Counted from the first letter of the stretch, positions 10,878-21,433 are shown. The stretch is 64,000 nucleotides of DNA from Lethocerus indicus (GCA_019843655.1 JACDQD010000006.1:558001-622000), one strand, 5' to 3'. Notes: generated by a model from the sequence alone, not told the origin. Numbers and translations are program-made.

Positions 10878-11153
10878 GAAGTGACTAACGCAGCGCTACT
10901 GAAGATGGCGAGCGGCCGAAACCGGAACCAGCGAGAGGGGACAGAAACTCACGAAATCTAGGGTATTTCAACCCCTCGCAGACCACAAAACAGGTATATT
11001 AAACTGCCAATAGTGACTGACACCGCTACTGAAGATGGCGAGCCGCCGCGAAACCGGTCTGGCAAAAGACCGAACCGGCGAGAGGGGACAGAAACACACG
11101 AAATCTACTGTATTTCAACCCCTCGCAGACCACAAAACAGGTATATTAAACTA
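10738..11153. mobile_element. Family A element with (TA)n loop plus tandem second right half
   Basis: The left shoulder (10738-10805) is followed by a loop converted to (TA)n (about 10827-10874). The first right half then ends CCACAAAACAGGTATATTAA ACT at about 10996-11004. Immediately afterwards a second right half begins, GCCAATAGTGACTGACACC GCTACTG, and ends at 11150. The junction joins the element terminus to its own interior and is the same junction type that is amplified at 15.2-15.9 kb. Confidence 0.85.
10827..10874. repeat. (TA)n microsatellite in family A loop
   Basis: About 24 TA repeats are placed exactly where other family A copies have the CACTGTCACTTGTACTG loop. The surrounding shoulders remain recognisable on both sides. 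Confidence 0.9.
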
Positions 11154-11508
11154 TTTTTTTTTTGTGAATTCCCAATGTGGAAATATTCAAGAAAAAACGA
11201 AAAAGGTATAATAAATGAGAAGGAAAATTCCCAGAGTGATTCCATATTCACCCCCCTTCCCCTGCTAGTGGGAAGCCGCTTAACATCCCTTAAAATCCTT
11301 TCCCCAACCCAAATTTACAAATTACAAACAAGTTTTATAAAGATATACAAATTGTGATTCCTACATGCATACCGGCCTATTGGCCTTATATATATATATA
11401 CTTAAATATTATAATACATTGATCATGATTTTTAAAAATATTGTTGTGATAATCGTGAAAATATACAGTTAAAAGCCGAGAACTTAAGCTAACACCACGC
11501 ACAAGCAT
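11154..11508. other. AT-rich, no gene
   Basis: The stretch contains a poly(T) at its start and a short TATATATATA tract near 11389. The 11013-11357 open frame begins inside family A and continues here without a domain. Confidence 0.4.
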
Positions 11509-11630
11509 CCAACGCTACTGAAGATGGCGAGCGGCCGAAACCGGTCTAGCGAAACGGGATGGGGCGGAGACGGAAAATCGTCTTGGAAACCCGGATATTC
11601 CAAACCCCCCCCCAGAGGACGACAGAAAAC
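11509..11630 (+). mobile_element. Family A right half
   Basis: CGCTACTGAAGATGGCGAGC and GCCGAAACCGGTCTAGCGAA are clear. The downstream part (GGAGACGGAAAATC, ATATTCCAAACCCCC, AGAGGACGACAGAAAACTG) is diverged. The second arm of the CGGTCT stem-loop is missing. Confidence 0.75.
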
Positions 11631-13441
11631 TGTTGTTCGAAACTTTTATTTCTGTACGATTAGGGCAGATTTCGAACAGTTTGGAAAACCGTGAAAAATC
11701 GATTCTCTCCCATTAATCCTCGAGTGGCTTTCGTATAGTCAAGTTTCGAGTTGTTTGAGGGTGGGTTGGGGGTGGAAAATATTTGGGATTGGCAGTCGCA
11801 CTCTGTGTTCGGAAAAGGGGAAGGTTTTCGAAATATCCTAGTGTCCAACTTCGGACCGACAACAATCCCTTCTTTTGGGGGCCGGGGTGAAAAGTAGTTT
11901 TCACCTGGAGGGAAAAATCCATCGGCGACGGACGGGAAATTGAGTAGGGCCATTCAAACGAATCGGAGTTTCCTTTTGTACGCCCTCCCGCCTCGCCACA
12001 ACGGCCCTGCCTAACGCTCTGACGCTTTTCCAACTTTTCCGACTGGAAAAATTATCGGCGGATTAATTTCTATCGTTTTCGGACAACATTCAACATCCAA
12101 AATACCGAAATGAATAACTGAATTATGCTCAAAGTTCAAATTACAGAAGCGAATATAAATATCCGTAACGGAAAACCGAGAGAGATAAAACAGAAAGTTC
12201 TATAACAGCTTTCTCTGCTTTCGCCCGAACGAACATTCAAATTGGCCTCGTCTGAAAAGCACGAATTTTGAATTTATAATTTATAATTGGCCGGGATTGA
12301 AGTCAACGTTTATAAATCTTATCAACCCTTCTTTTGGGGGGGTAGGGGGGGAAACTCTGGGGTCTCTTAATTGGCTTTCTAATCTGCTTTTTCCACTGAC
12401 CTCAAGAAAAACAAAACGGACAGAAATATTTAATTAAGAGTCTGTTATTTTTTCAAATTTCCTCCCCTCCTCCCCGTCCATCAACGAAACTCCCGGGGAA
12501 TAATAAGTTAATTAAATTTACAGTAATTTAAGTTTCTCCGCAGTAGCAGAGCCCGGCAAAGCAAACTTGAGACTTTGTTGGTTTTCGGTTGAAGGAAATC
12601 CTTCGTGGGGAAAAATCCGATCGAATGAAATTTTTCCCTAACATTGTTGATTTGAAAAATTATCGCTCGGATTTTCCGGTTTGAAATTAGAAATATTTCA
12701 AAACTGGAAAATACAAAACTACCCAGTCGAAAAAAAAAAGGGAACGCCTGAACGCCATCAAAGAATTTATATACAATTTATTTATTTGAGCTTTACGCCC
12801 AATTTGGCATCGATTGAACGATATAATATCAAATCGGTTGAATGGCCATAAAAGTCAAAAGAAAGGGCTCAAAACTTTTGTGGGCAGTTTCGTTGGCCAA
12901 CAGTTGTAGAATTAAAAAAAAAAACTTTCTCAATCGCCCAAATTGATATTTTAATATCGACTCGGTTGAAACTGATTCCGGGGTTTCGACCAGAAAAGTG
13001 TTTCTGCAATAACGCACTGTTAGCCGGGGGCGGGGGCCTTTCAATTTTAATACACTTTCGCGATACGGCCCCAAATGGGGAAATAATGAGAGTGTTACAT
13101 ACGCCCGAACTGGGTTAATGCGCCGACCCTTGTGCTGAACATATTTTCCTTTACATACTGGAATTATTAGGACAATACCGCAGGGGCGGATTTATTACCC
13201 GGCGGGGTGGGGGGGGGGAATGTACGCCGTTTTGCAATAAATGTTGAGAAAAGCGAAAAAAATCGTGATTCCAGTTCGGAAAAAAATCCTCGATTAGTGG
13301 TGACACTACTGTATTGTACATAATTTTTTATTTAATCTTTTCGGTCAAAAATCAAATTTATTCTTCAACATTTCAGCTACCGCAGGCTGACTTTTGTCGT
13401 TATCGAATTGTTTATACTGATATTTGAATTTTTAATAAAAT
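11631..13441. other. No recognised feature
   Basis: About 1.8 kb holds only short frames (11660-12033 minus, 12829-13074 minus) without recognisable domains. A splice-acceptor-like AACATTTCAG ends at 13376, but no convincing exon follows it. Confidence 0.4.
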
Positions 13442-13607
13442 TATTGGGTCGGCAACTAAGTAATTGCGGATTTCGTCGCTGGACGGAAATATGGCGTTAT
13501 TTGTTGTTTTTACGCGCTTTTACATCTTCAAAACTGTTCAAAGAGTATTGCGAAATGTTTATTACATACCGAATATTCGTCGGGCGTACCAAAAATCAGA
13601 ACGTTAA
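13442..13607 (+). mobile_element. Mariner-like MITE M1, 5' part
   Basis: The left end is TATTGGGTCGGCAACTAAGT, then AATTGCGGATTTCGTCG. The interior (GGCGTTATTTG, TTTACGCGC, GAGTATTGCGAAATGTTTAT) is close to the copy at 52653. The 3' terminal repeat is absent, and a family A half begins a few bases later. Confidence 0.8.
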
Positions 13608-13613
13608 AATACC

Positions 13614-13745
13614 TTAGGTACGCGGTATTTCTGTCCACCCTCTCTCTGGTTTGGTCTTTCGCTAGACCGGTTTCGGCCGCTCGCCGTCTTCAGTAGCGGT
13701 GTTAGCCACGAAAGTGGCCACGGAAGATGGCGAGCAGCCGTACTA
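13614..13745. mobile_element. Family A left half joined to a short right-half stub
   Basis: The left half runs from TAGGTACGCGGTATTTCTG through CTTTCGCTAGACCGG to CCGTCTTCAGTAGC. GTTAGCCACGAAAGTGGC forms a tight hairpin loop. A stub GGAAGATGGCGAGCAGCCG ends the element. Confidence 0.75.
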
Positions 13746-13970
13746 GAAAATAAGAAACTGGATATTGAAGCGTCAAGGAGGAGGAACAACACTTCGGTGT
13801 CTATTGGTCCGACTATTGATGAAATCGCCTTCTTTCAAGATATATTAGACCGATTGATCGCAAGGGCTTAGTTGAACTTTTACAATATTTTATATTTCGT
13901 GTGTTTCGCCAAAAGAAATTAAAGCCGTTCATCGTATTCTCCATTAATACAAACCGAACGGCGACCGGCC

Positions 13971-14068
13971 GTAGGCTTGCGGTGTTTCTGTCTCCTTTCG
14001 CCGGCTACTGAAGACGGCGAGCGGCCGAAACCGGTCTAGCAAGAGACCTAACCGACGGGAGGACAAAC
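13971..14068. mobile_element. Family A internally deleted copy
   Basis: CGTAGGCTTGCGGTGTTTC and TCTCCTTTCGCCGG run directly into CTACTGAAGACGGCGAGC, GCCGAAACCGGTCTAGCAAG and GGGAGGACAAACAG. Most of the left arm and the loop are deleted. The right boundary merges with a (GA)-rich array. Confidence 0.7.
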
Positions 14069-14197
14069 AGAGAGGGAGAGAGGGAGAGGGAGAGGGAGAT
14101 GGAGGGGGAGAGGAGAGAGGGAGAGGGAGAGGGAGGGAGGGGAGAGGGAGAGGGAGGGAAGAGGGAGAGGGAGAGGGAGAGGGAGAGGGAGAGGGAG
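14069..14197. repeat. (GAGAGG)n purine-rich array
   Basis: About 130 bp of GAGAGG/GAGGGA repeats occur on the plus strand. Pure purine/pyrimidine strand asymmetry could favour triplex formation. The array starts at the position in family A where GAGAGGAGACAGAAAC would be, so the element probably supplied the seed. Confidence 0.9.
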
Positions 14198-14700
14198 GGT
14201 GTGTGTGTTTGTGGGTACAAATTGTGTATTTCCCATCTGTTCCTCAGCCTACTTGTTGCTTTCATGCACTCTTGTTCCCGCCCCCGACCACCATCCCCAC
14301 CCTGAAACCGACACACACAGGTTCGCACTCGCTGTATTCATATATAATATATATATATATTGGTATCCTGGACCATCAATCAAAGCGCTACGTCGAGCGG
14401 AGAGCGAAGTGCTTCGGGGTTGTTGGCGGGGGGGTGTGTGTGCTTAGAGGGGTGGGGGTGTGAGGCTTACAGGGTCGGTCTCGTGTGACGTCACAATCGG
14501 GCCGATCACACAAATCACTGTCACGTCATTGAAACGTGCGCTCGTTGCGAAAATGTCACACCCCCCCCCCCCAACAACCCGCTGAAATATCAATCAAATC
14601 TGGAATATTGAGAATTTTCATGGAAAACTGAAATTCACTTCTACCCTCTGTCCGATTAGAAATCCAGATTTATTTATATTTAAACATATTGCATTGATTC
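14198..14700. other. No gene; GT and TA short tracts
   Basis: A GTGTGTGTTTGTGGG tract, a TATATATAT tract (14340-14360), a poly(C) run of about 14 (14561-14574) and one TGACGTCA palindrome (14486-14493) are present. Nothing coding is recognised. Confidence 0.4.
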
Positions 14701-14887
14701 TAGAGGGTGTTCAAAATTGTCGCGAGATTTGAATTCGCCAAAATTCTCGCTTGGGGTTGCCCAAAGTTGGGGCAACCCTATTAAAAACCCATTCGACAGC
14801 CGACAGTTTAGGGTCAGTACAAATTGGGGGCGTTACGCGATAGAACAACGCGTTTTCATTGTTGGCAACAATCTTCAAAAATAATGA
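14701..14887. mobile_element. Mariner-like MITE family M2, left part
   Basis: It begins TAGAGGGTGTTCAAAATTGT. It contains TTAGGGTCAGTACAAATT, GGGCGTTACGCGATAGAAC and CAACAATCTTCAAAAATAAT, shared with the M2 copies at 47572, 58783 and 61142. A 9-bp perfect hairpin (14754-14762 with 14770-14778) lies inside. The 3' end was not located. Confidence 0.65.
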
Positions 14888-15239
14888 AAGCTACAAAGGG
14901 TGGCGGGGGGGAATTCAATTTACACACTTTGGATTTGGAGATTCCGAAAAATTATTTCAGTCACTTCGAGGGCGAGCCACCCCGGAATGGTCGGGGATGC
15001 GGCCACCGATCGAGCGGAAAATCGTATCGAGGAAGCGCGGAAAATGGAAAGAAGGAAAAGCGGAAGGAAGATGATGAAGACGTCTTTATAAGCCGAGAGG
15101 GCGGAAGAGGAAGGAGGAAATTCAAAGGAATTTTTCAACCCCGATTCGTCCCGATTACAAGGGGGGAACAGGTATATTTCAAACAAACGTTTAACACCGC
15201 ATACTACTGCCAAGCTGTTGCGATAAATAAATGACAAAA
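14888..15239. other. Open frame of unknown value
   Basis: A plus-strand frame (14824-15234) continues from the M2 element through a lysine/arginine-rich stretch. It has no recognised domain. A family A terminus-like AACAGGTATATTTCAAAC lies at 15169-15186. I do not call a gene. Confidence 0.25.
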
Positions 15240-15905
15240 CCAGCGGGATTTTCATCGAAACACACGAAATCTACGGTTTTATTCCAACCCCTCGCAGACC
15301 ACAAAACAGGTATATTAAACTGCCAAACGTGATTAACACCGCTACTGAAGATGGCGAACGGCCGAAACCGGTCTGGCAAAAGACCGAACCAGCGGGAGGA
15401 GACAGAAACACACGAAATCTACGGTATTCCAACCCCTCGCAGACCACAAAACAGGTATATTAAACTGCCAAACGTGATTAACACTACTACTGAAGATGGC
15501 GAACGGCCGAAACCGGTCTAACGAAAGACAAAACCAGCGGGAGGAGACAGAAACACACGAAATCTACGGTATTCCAACCCCTCGCAGACCACAAAACAGG
15601 TATATTAAACTGCCAAACGTGATTAACACCGCTACTGAAGATGGCGAGCGGCCGAAACCGGTCTAGCGAAAGACCAGACCAGCGGGAGGAGACAGAAACA
15701 CACGAAATCTACGGTATTCCAACCCCTCGCAGACCACAAAACAGGTATATTAAACTGCCAACGTGATTAACACCGCTACTGAAGGTGGCGAGCGGCCGAA
15801 ACCGGTCCGGCAAAAGACCGAACCGGCGGGAGGAGACATAGAAACACACGAAATCTACGGTATTCCAACCCCTCGCAGACGACAAAACAGGCGTGTTAAA
15901 CTTTT
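15240..15905 (+). repeat. 145-bp tandem array of family A right halves
   Basis: Four complete units start at GCTACTGAAG (15341, 15486, 15631, 15775; spacing 145, 145, 144). A partial unit precedes them. Each unit runs from CTACTGAAGATGGCGAACGG through the CGGTCT stem-loop and GACAGAAACACACGAAATC to the terminus CCACAAAACAGGTATATTAA. It then passes by GCCAAACGTGATTAACAC into the next unit. The link is a variant of the interior GTGCCAACAGTGACTGACAC. The units are very similar, which implies recent amplification. Confidence 0.9.
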
Positions 15906-16371
15906 TACAATATCCGAAATTGATCGATTCAGAATATATCGATTCTCGATTCCAAGTTCGGTCGATAGTTTCCGGGGTGAGGACTTGTCGACGGGCGAAC
16001 AGGACGTGCTTTCGGCCGGGGTGGGTGGGGGTAAAAGGCAACGAAGAGGGTCCGGACACTGGACATGCATAATACAGGACCTTGGGGTGGGCTGGACTTC
16101 AACCCCCGGTACACAGCCCTCTCTGAATACATCCCTCGGATGCTAATTTCCGCAATTCTCGTAAGGTCCGCATGACATCTGTTCTGCGCATTCATACTCT
16201 TTCAGTTAGATGTCCAGACGCGATTTTAATCTCCAATGAAATTCACATCCGCCATGGCGGGAGTAGATTTTAAAATTTGGACTTTCTACTGAAGATGAAA
16301 TGAAAACTTACTGCAGTCGACGAATTGACAATATTCTATATCTAGTATCAACATACTGGTCTCTTTCGTTG
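15906..16371. other. No recognised gene
   Basis: Overlapping short frames (15709-16195) have no recognisable domain and partly read through family A. A G-run occurs near 16018-16030. Confidence 0.4.
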
Positions 16372-16600
16372 TTGATTTCGTGTGTTTCAGTCTCCTTTCG
16401 CCAGACCGGTTTGTCGGCCGTTCGCCATCTTCAGTAGCGCTGCGTCAGCCACTTTGGATTTTTCCTGGGGGCACATCCTCACTGCACTGTATCACTGTCA
16501 CTTGTGCACTGTCAATAACAAGACAGACGACGACGCTACTGAAGATGGCGAGCGGCCGACAGACCGGTCTGGCGAAAGACCGAACCGAGGCGAGAGGAGA
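16372..16600. mobile_element. Family A element (copy 1 of duplicated pair)
   Basis: The left half begins TTTCGTGTGTTTCAG and has CGCCAGACCGGTTTGTCGGC. The loop carries CACTGCACTGTATCACTGTC, CACTTGTGCACTGTC and ACAAGACAGACGACGACG. The right half ends GAGAGGAGACAGAAAAATAC. The loop variant with GACAGACGACGACG is shared only with the copy at 19825. Confidence 0.85.
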
Positions 16601-16737
16601 CAGAAAAATACACACAATATCCACTGTGAATTCACTGTATATTAGTATTTGTTAACGTTAAATTGAATAGGCCTTGTACACTAATTTTATAATTATTTCG
16701 GTTCATGAGCAGATGAGGTGTCAGAAATCCGCCCCGA
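16372..16737 (+). repeat. Direct duplication, copy 1
   Basis: Family A and about 135 bp of downstream flank (TTCACTGTATATTAGTATTT, GGCCTTGTACACTAATTTTA, AGATGAGGTGTC) recur at 19825-20205. The left limit coincides with the element and the right limit is near CCGCCCC. It may be a segmental duplication or a longer subfamily of the element. Confidence 0.75.
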
Positions 16738-16804
16738 TATATTTTTATATAGGAAATAATTCTTTTACAGTCAATTTTATTTTAATGCTTTTATTGATAT
16801 ATTG

Positions 16805-16880
16805 GGGCAAGAGTAGTCAAAATTTTGACTTTGGAATTCATTTTATTTTGCTAAAAAACCGGTCTAGCAAAACGTCTGTT
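16805..16880. mobile_element. Chimeric M3/family A fragment
   Basis: An M3 segment (AGTAGTCAAAATTTTGACTT, TGGAATTCATTTTATTTTGC, TAAAAA) is followed without a gap by ACCGGTCTAGCAAAACG of family A. Neither element has its ends, so this looks like a junction of two broken copies. Confidence 0.5.
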
Positions 16881-17001
16881 TTTCTTCGAAACTATCAAAT
16901 AAATATCCGTATTACAACCACTGGGAAGTATTGTATTCCCAATTTACGCCCCCCCCACCCTCCTATATAATATAAATAAATATATTTGCCCATTATTGAC
17001 C

Positions 17002-17022
17002 CTAAGGGCGTTCGGCCCTTAG
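17002..17022 (+). other. GC-rich hairpin followed by T-rich tract
   Basis: CTAAGGGC and GCCCTTAG form a perfect 8-bp stem around GTTCG. CAGGG and a T-rich run (17028-17039) follow. The shape resembles an intrinsic terminator, but in presumed nuclear DNA it may have no such role. Confidence 0.35.
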
Positions 17023-17148
17023 CAGGGTTTTCTTTTTTTGGCGCTTTTCACGTCGCTTCACCGCTTTTCTCACTTATCGCGCTCAACTTAACGCCGGCTA
17101 TAATATTTGTACAGTCCCGTCTACACTTAAAGTTGCCCTAATCGAATT

Positions 17149-17398
17149 ATGCTATTTCGGTCTGTGACCGGGAAACGAAGTGGCGGAAATAAAAAGTGCA
17201 CGAATCGGCCTCGAATCGATTATCGATTTCATCGAGTAATTTCCCCCCCACCCCCGCTTAATATTTTCTCTTATTTATTTCACTTCGACGTGGACGAAGA
17301 CGATGTCGTCCGAGACGGAAATCTACGCTTGAAAATATTATCGGCGATTCGCCAATTTCGAACCGGTCTTAAAACTCCGCCGAGTCACCGAATCGCAG
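17149..17398 (+). other. Weak candidate first coding exon
   Basis: An ATG at 17149 opens a frame that reaches CGCAGGTAAAAA, a reasonable splice donor at 17398/17399. It includes an acidic stretch (DVDEDD) followed by a basic amphipathic part. The frame contains a poly(C)-encoded proline run, no domain is recognised and no partner exon was found. Confidence 0.12.
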
Positions 17399-17867
17399 GT
17401 AAAAAAATATTCAAAAATCGTTTCAAAATATTCCTCCAAAGAATTTTCCCTTATACCGAAGTGATAATCATACTATTTGGCCTATCGTTCCTTATCAATA
17501 TATAGTTTATGACAATGATATAAAAATTTATCGATTTTTTTTATATTCATATAATGTAAATCTTATGTCGAGAATTGATAATTGTTTACGAACTAGAAAA
17601 TAACTGAAAATGCTCGAAACTACAGTACTTTGTAGGGATTCGGAAAAAGGCGTTTTCTAAGTATTACAGTAATATAGAAGGGAGTAATATAGGTATAATA
17701 TAAGTGTATAGGGGACTTATATTTCCCACCCCGTAAGACCCCGTAGATTTTATTACAGTGGCCCGCGAGATAGTTATCCACTGGGGTGGATTATCCAGAA
17801 TTTATCCAAACATAAATTCCCCAACACTGTAATTGTTGCGAATATTTCGAAGCACTATCACCACAAC

Positions 17868-18000
17868 ACCGCTACTGAAGACGGCGAGCGGCCGAGAAAC
17901 CGGTCTGGCGAAAGGTCGAACCGGCGAGAGGAGACACGTAAATACAACACAAAATCTACGCTATTCCAACACCTGGCAGACCACAAAAAAAGGTATTTTA
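17868..18000 (+). mobile_element. Family A right half
   Basis: CGCTACTGAAGACGGCGAGC, GGTCTGGCGAAAGGTCGAAC, GGCGAGAGGAGACACG and CAGACCACAAAAAAAGGTAT are all present. The left half is absent. Confidence 0.85.
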
Positions 18001-18082
18001 CTATAGTGTCTTATATGGTATATCATTACAGATCAATTGGTATATCATTTATTGCTTGGAATTGGCCGTAGATCTATACAAC

Positions 18083-18243
18083 TATTGGGTTGGCAATTAA
18101 GTAATTGCGGAATTCGCCTACAAGATGGAGTTTGTTGCACATTTTCAAGTGGGTCAAAACCGTCTACGGCTTGACTGTGCAGCAAAGACGTTGCGACGTA
18201 CTTAAAAATATATATGTACAACGCCACTTGTTGTGGCGAATTC
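18083..18243 (+). mobile_element. Mariner-like M1 element, truncated
   Basis: The left end is TATTGGGTTGGCAATTAAGT then AATTGCGGAATTCGCC. The region GTACTTAAAAATATATATGT, ACAACGCCACTTGTTG, TGGCGAATTC matches the 3' subterminal part of the transposase-bearing copy at 27611-27930. The 3' terminal repeat is missing. Confidence 0.7.
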
Positions 18244-19529
18244 TCCCCAACACGATATATTGCGGTACAATATTTTTTTAATAACATATCCCGTGGAGGA
18301 TACGAGGGCGTGACGAAAGATAAGCGCTTATTTGCGCTATAGAAACTTATTTTTATTCTATTTATCGAAGCCTCCGTTTGCCTCAGCTCATATGTTTGGC
18401 CATTAAGCCCCTGTCGCCTGAAATAGGGGCCCCCCTCCCCGTTTTCTCGGGAACTTTTTCTCGGGTTGAACGACCGTTCGAAGGGTAAAATGTCGGAGGA
18501 AAACGCCTGTTTAAGCCCTATTTCAACGTATTCTGGACTTAGGCTACTCTTCGGCGGTTGGCCCACGTCACTGTCACTGTCACTGCTATAGTTTCGGTCT
18601 AGATTTTTAGTCTAATAAACGTCTATCCGGAGCTCATCTTCACTACTATATTTGTGAACCATGAAATTCAATCCTGTTTCAAAGTTTTGCCGTTGTGTAA
18701 AAAAAAAAAAATGAATAAATCCGTGGAAAATTTCTAATTGTTATTACTAAATCTGTTAGAAAATGATATTTACCGAAGAAAAACTAATTTACCTAGAGAA
18801 GAATCACTTGCGATTTTCCCACCCGTTAGATTCAAACCGGACTGAGCTCAGCTTTGAAACTCAAAATTCGAAATCTCTTTTATGTATCTTAGTAATTTTA
18901 CTATATTTTAGTTGGATGTCTCGCGCCGTCTAAAAAACCTTGAAATTTATTATCGATCTCAAACTGAGGTCTATTTAAAATATTGTTGTCTAGGAGGTCG
19001 GTAGCGGTCTCTGTTTGCCCATTATCTTCCCTCGTCGTCCCTCGGAATGAGGGTAGTTTTACGCCCTTCGAACAGGGCTTAAAACGTAAAGGTCGATAAT
19101 CTCTGATGGCACGGGGGGGGGGGGAGGGTTGTATTTCGGTACCCCGGTTTCGATTGTTCGAAACCTACCGAATCCGGGTAGGAATTCTTTCCTTTTTATA
19201 CCGGGGGTTAATAATTCACTTCTTTTTTTTTAACACCAGTGAATAAATGCCGCCGTCGGGGTGTTCAACCCCCCCCCCCCCCAACCATCCCAACCCTCCA
19301 CGCGCCGGCCACGAACGCGAACCGCCCCTAGACTAATGAGGTCACTGTATCGATCTGTTTTTCACGCTTATACTATCTCTGCCACTATCTTCCCTTCCCC
19401 CACGAAGGGTGAGAAACCACCCCTTACCGGCCCCCACCCAGCCGAAGACGGAGATACGACGAATCCGGAGGAGGAATTGGGGGTTGTAATTAGTTTGAAT
19501 TTAAAGCGCCACGTAAATTCGGTCTCACC

Positions 19530-19534
<5 letters not shown>
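18244..19534. other. No recognised gene
   Basis: A 173-codon minus-strand frame (18045-18566) overlaps the M1 element and has no domain. A CACTGTCACTGTCACTG tract at 18567-18585 and GTTTCGGTCTAG may be a family A scrap. C/G-runs occur at 19110-19125 and 19269-19282. Confidence 0.4.

Positions 19535-19585
<51 letters not shown>
19535..19585. repeat. (TA)n microsatellite
   Basis: An uninterrupted TA dinucleotide array runs for about 25 repeats and is followed by imperfect TA-rich sequence to 19610. No family A shoulder is recognised around it. Confidence 0.9.
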
Positions 19586-19824
19586 CTATATACATATATA
19601 GCTTATATGTATAAGCCCCTTGAACATCAGTCGAAGGTATACGAAGTAATTTAAAGAAAATTACTTAAAAGAAGTGCTCGTACGCAGCTAATATTTAACC
19701 CTTCCAATGAATTTCTAGCCCATTATTACATATAAAATAATCATATTTTATACGTGAATAGTGTAATCTTAAAGGAATGTCTGCCCTTTTGAACATATCA
19801 TTGCTGGCACAAATGCAAAATCGG

Positions 19825-20090
19825 TGTTTCCGCCCCACTCGCCTCGGTTCGGCCTTTCGCCAGACCGGTCTGTCGGCCGTTCGCCATCTTCAGTAGCGCT
19901 GTGTTATAGTCACTTTGGATGTTTTTCCTGGGGGGGGGGGGCACATCGTCACTGCACTGCGTCACTGTCGCTTGTGCACTGTCGACGACGAGACAGACGA
20001 CGACGCTACTGAAGATGGCGAGCGGCCGACAGACCGGTCTGGCGAAAGGCCGAACCGAGGCGTGAGGAGACAGAAAAACGCACACAATAT
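19825..20090. mobile_element. Family A element (copy 2 of duplicated pair)
   Basis: The left half is GGCCTTTCGCCAGACCGG, TCTGTCGGCCGTTCGCC and CATCTTCAGTAGCG. The loop holds a poly(G) run, CACTGCACTGCGTCACTGTC and GAGACAGACGACGACG. The right half ends GTGAGGAGACAGAAAAAC. It is the counterpart of the copy at 16372. Confidence 0.85.
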
Positions 20091-20205
20091 CTACAGAATT
20101 CACTGTATATTAGTATTTGTTAACGTCGAAATTCAATAGGGCCTTGTACACTAATTTTATAATTATTTAGGTTCAGCAGCAGATGAGGTGTCGGAAACCC
20201 GCCCC
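19825..20205 (+). repeat. Direct duplication, copy 2
   Basis: It contains the family A copy and the same 3' flank as 16600-16737 (CACTGTATATTAGTATTTG, CCTTGTACACTAATTTTATA). The two copies are about 3.45 kb apart in direct orientation. Confidence 0.75.
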
Positions 20206-21027
20206 ACGCCGTAAAAAAAGAAGAAAAATAATTTTTTTTTTATCCTATGATATTCATGTATATTCATAATTCTGTCTAGTAATGAAATTTAAAAGCAGCA
20301 CAATAATTGAACCTACAAATTGGATTGTCAGATTGTCCGTTTATTGCGCGGCTGCATTTAAAGTCAGTTTTTAAATTTAAATACCCCCCCGAAGAGTAGA
20401 AATACAATTCTAATCCGATCGATATTTAATTTGCGTTTTCCCTTCGGGGCGTTTTCAACCCCCACCCCACCCCCTCCCACGAGTTGAAAAGTAATAATGA
20501 AATCGGATGAAAAATCATAAGGGGTGACGTTTCGAATTTTCCTTTTGTTGTTTTTTTCACTTTTCTAAAATTCATTGTCGCCGACTGAACAGTGTTTACT
20601 GCACGTGTAGACACGTGCCGACCGAAGTTGCAGTACGACGACAAATTAGAAAAAAAAAGAAAAAAAGAAAATGTGAAAACACTTTAGTCCGAATAGAGGA
20701 AAAACTTTTTAACAAGCGATTCTCAACACGGGGAGAGCGAGGAAAACGGTTTTTCGCATAAATTCCCGGGGGGGGCGGGGCGGGAAATATCACGGATATC
20801 GAGATATTAAATTACTATTACATGAAGTTACATAAAAAGGATTTGACTCGTTTAATATATTTATATATTATGATACGAATTTATGAAAGAAACTGATATC
20901 TCAAGAATGAAAATGGGTGGGAAAAACCTCGTATGAAGGATTTGTGCGGTTGAAGCGTCCTTGAGACATAAAGTGTAATAAAAGTATTTTAAGGGAAAAA
21001 AAATTTAAAATAGTTTGGATTTCAAAG
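20206..21027. other. No recognised gene
   Basis: Poly(T)/poly(A) tracts and C-runs are present. Minus-strand frames 20426-20793 show no domain. A TGACGTTTCGAA motif occurs near 20526. Confidence 0.4.
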
Positions 21028-21150
21028 CGGTTTCGGCTGCTCGCCATCTTCAGTAGCGGTGTCAATCAGTTTTCAGTCTGGCAGAAGGCCGAAGCGGCCA
21101 AAGAGGAGACAGAAAGACACGAAATCTACGGTATATTCCGAACCGTGTTT
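21028..21150. mobile_element. Family A, loop-deleted chimera
   Basis: GGTTTCGGCTGCTCGCC, CATCTTCAGTAGCGGTGTCA, then CAGTCTGGCAGAAGGCCGAA and GAGGAGACAGAAAGACACG follow. A left shoulder runs into the outer part of a right half; the CTACTGAAGATGG motif of the right half is lost. Confidence 0.75.
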
Positions 21151-21433
21151 TAATGCTTATTTTTGGTAAAAAAAACTAATTTGTGAACGTCAATTCTGCC
21201 CCTTCCCTTCGGCGTATCGAAAATTCGTTGGGACGTCAATTAAAACCTATGGATATTTTTCAAAACCGCCCAAAATCCTGTATACACAAAAATAGATAAA
21301 ATAGACATTGTTTCAGATTTCATGTAAAGCGTAAACCTGTGTTTTCATCGAAATTTTAAAGAATTGAAAGTCGTCTAAAGCGAATCGGTTCGTCGGGATT
21401 TTTTTTTAAAATTGAACGAATGTTTCCGCGACC

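Larger units (their letters stand above)
16881..17867. other. No supported gene; one hairpin
   Basis: The stretch includes the hairpin at 17002-17022 and an open frame 17149-17505 with a GT donor-like site at 17399. The rest is AT-rich. Confidence 0.35.

Noticed and set aside
13376..13442. Exon after an acceptor-like AACATTTCAG
   Set aside because: The downstream frame runs into a mariner MITE and lacks a donor.
18045..18566. 173-codon minus-strand frame
   Set aside because: Its last third is antisense to a mariner M1 remnant and the rest is unrecognised.
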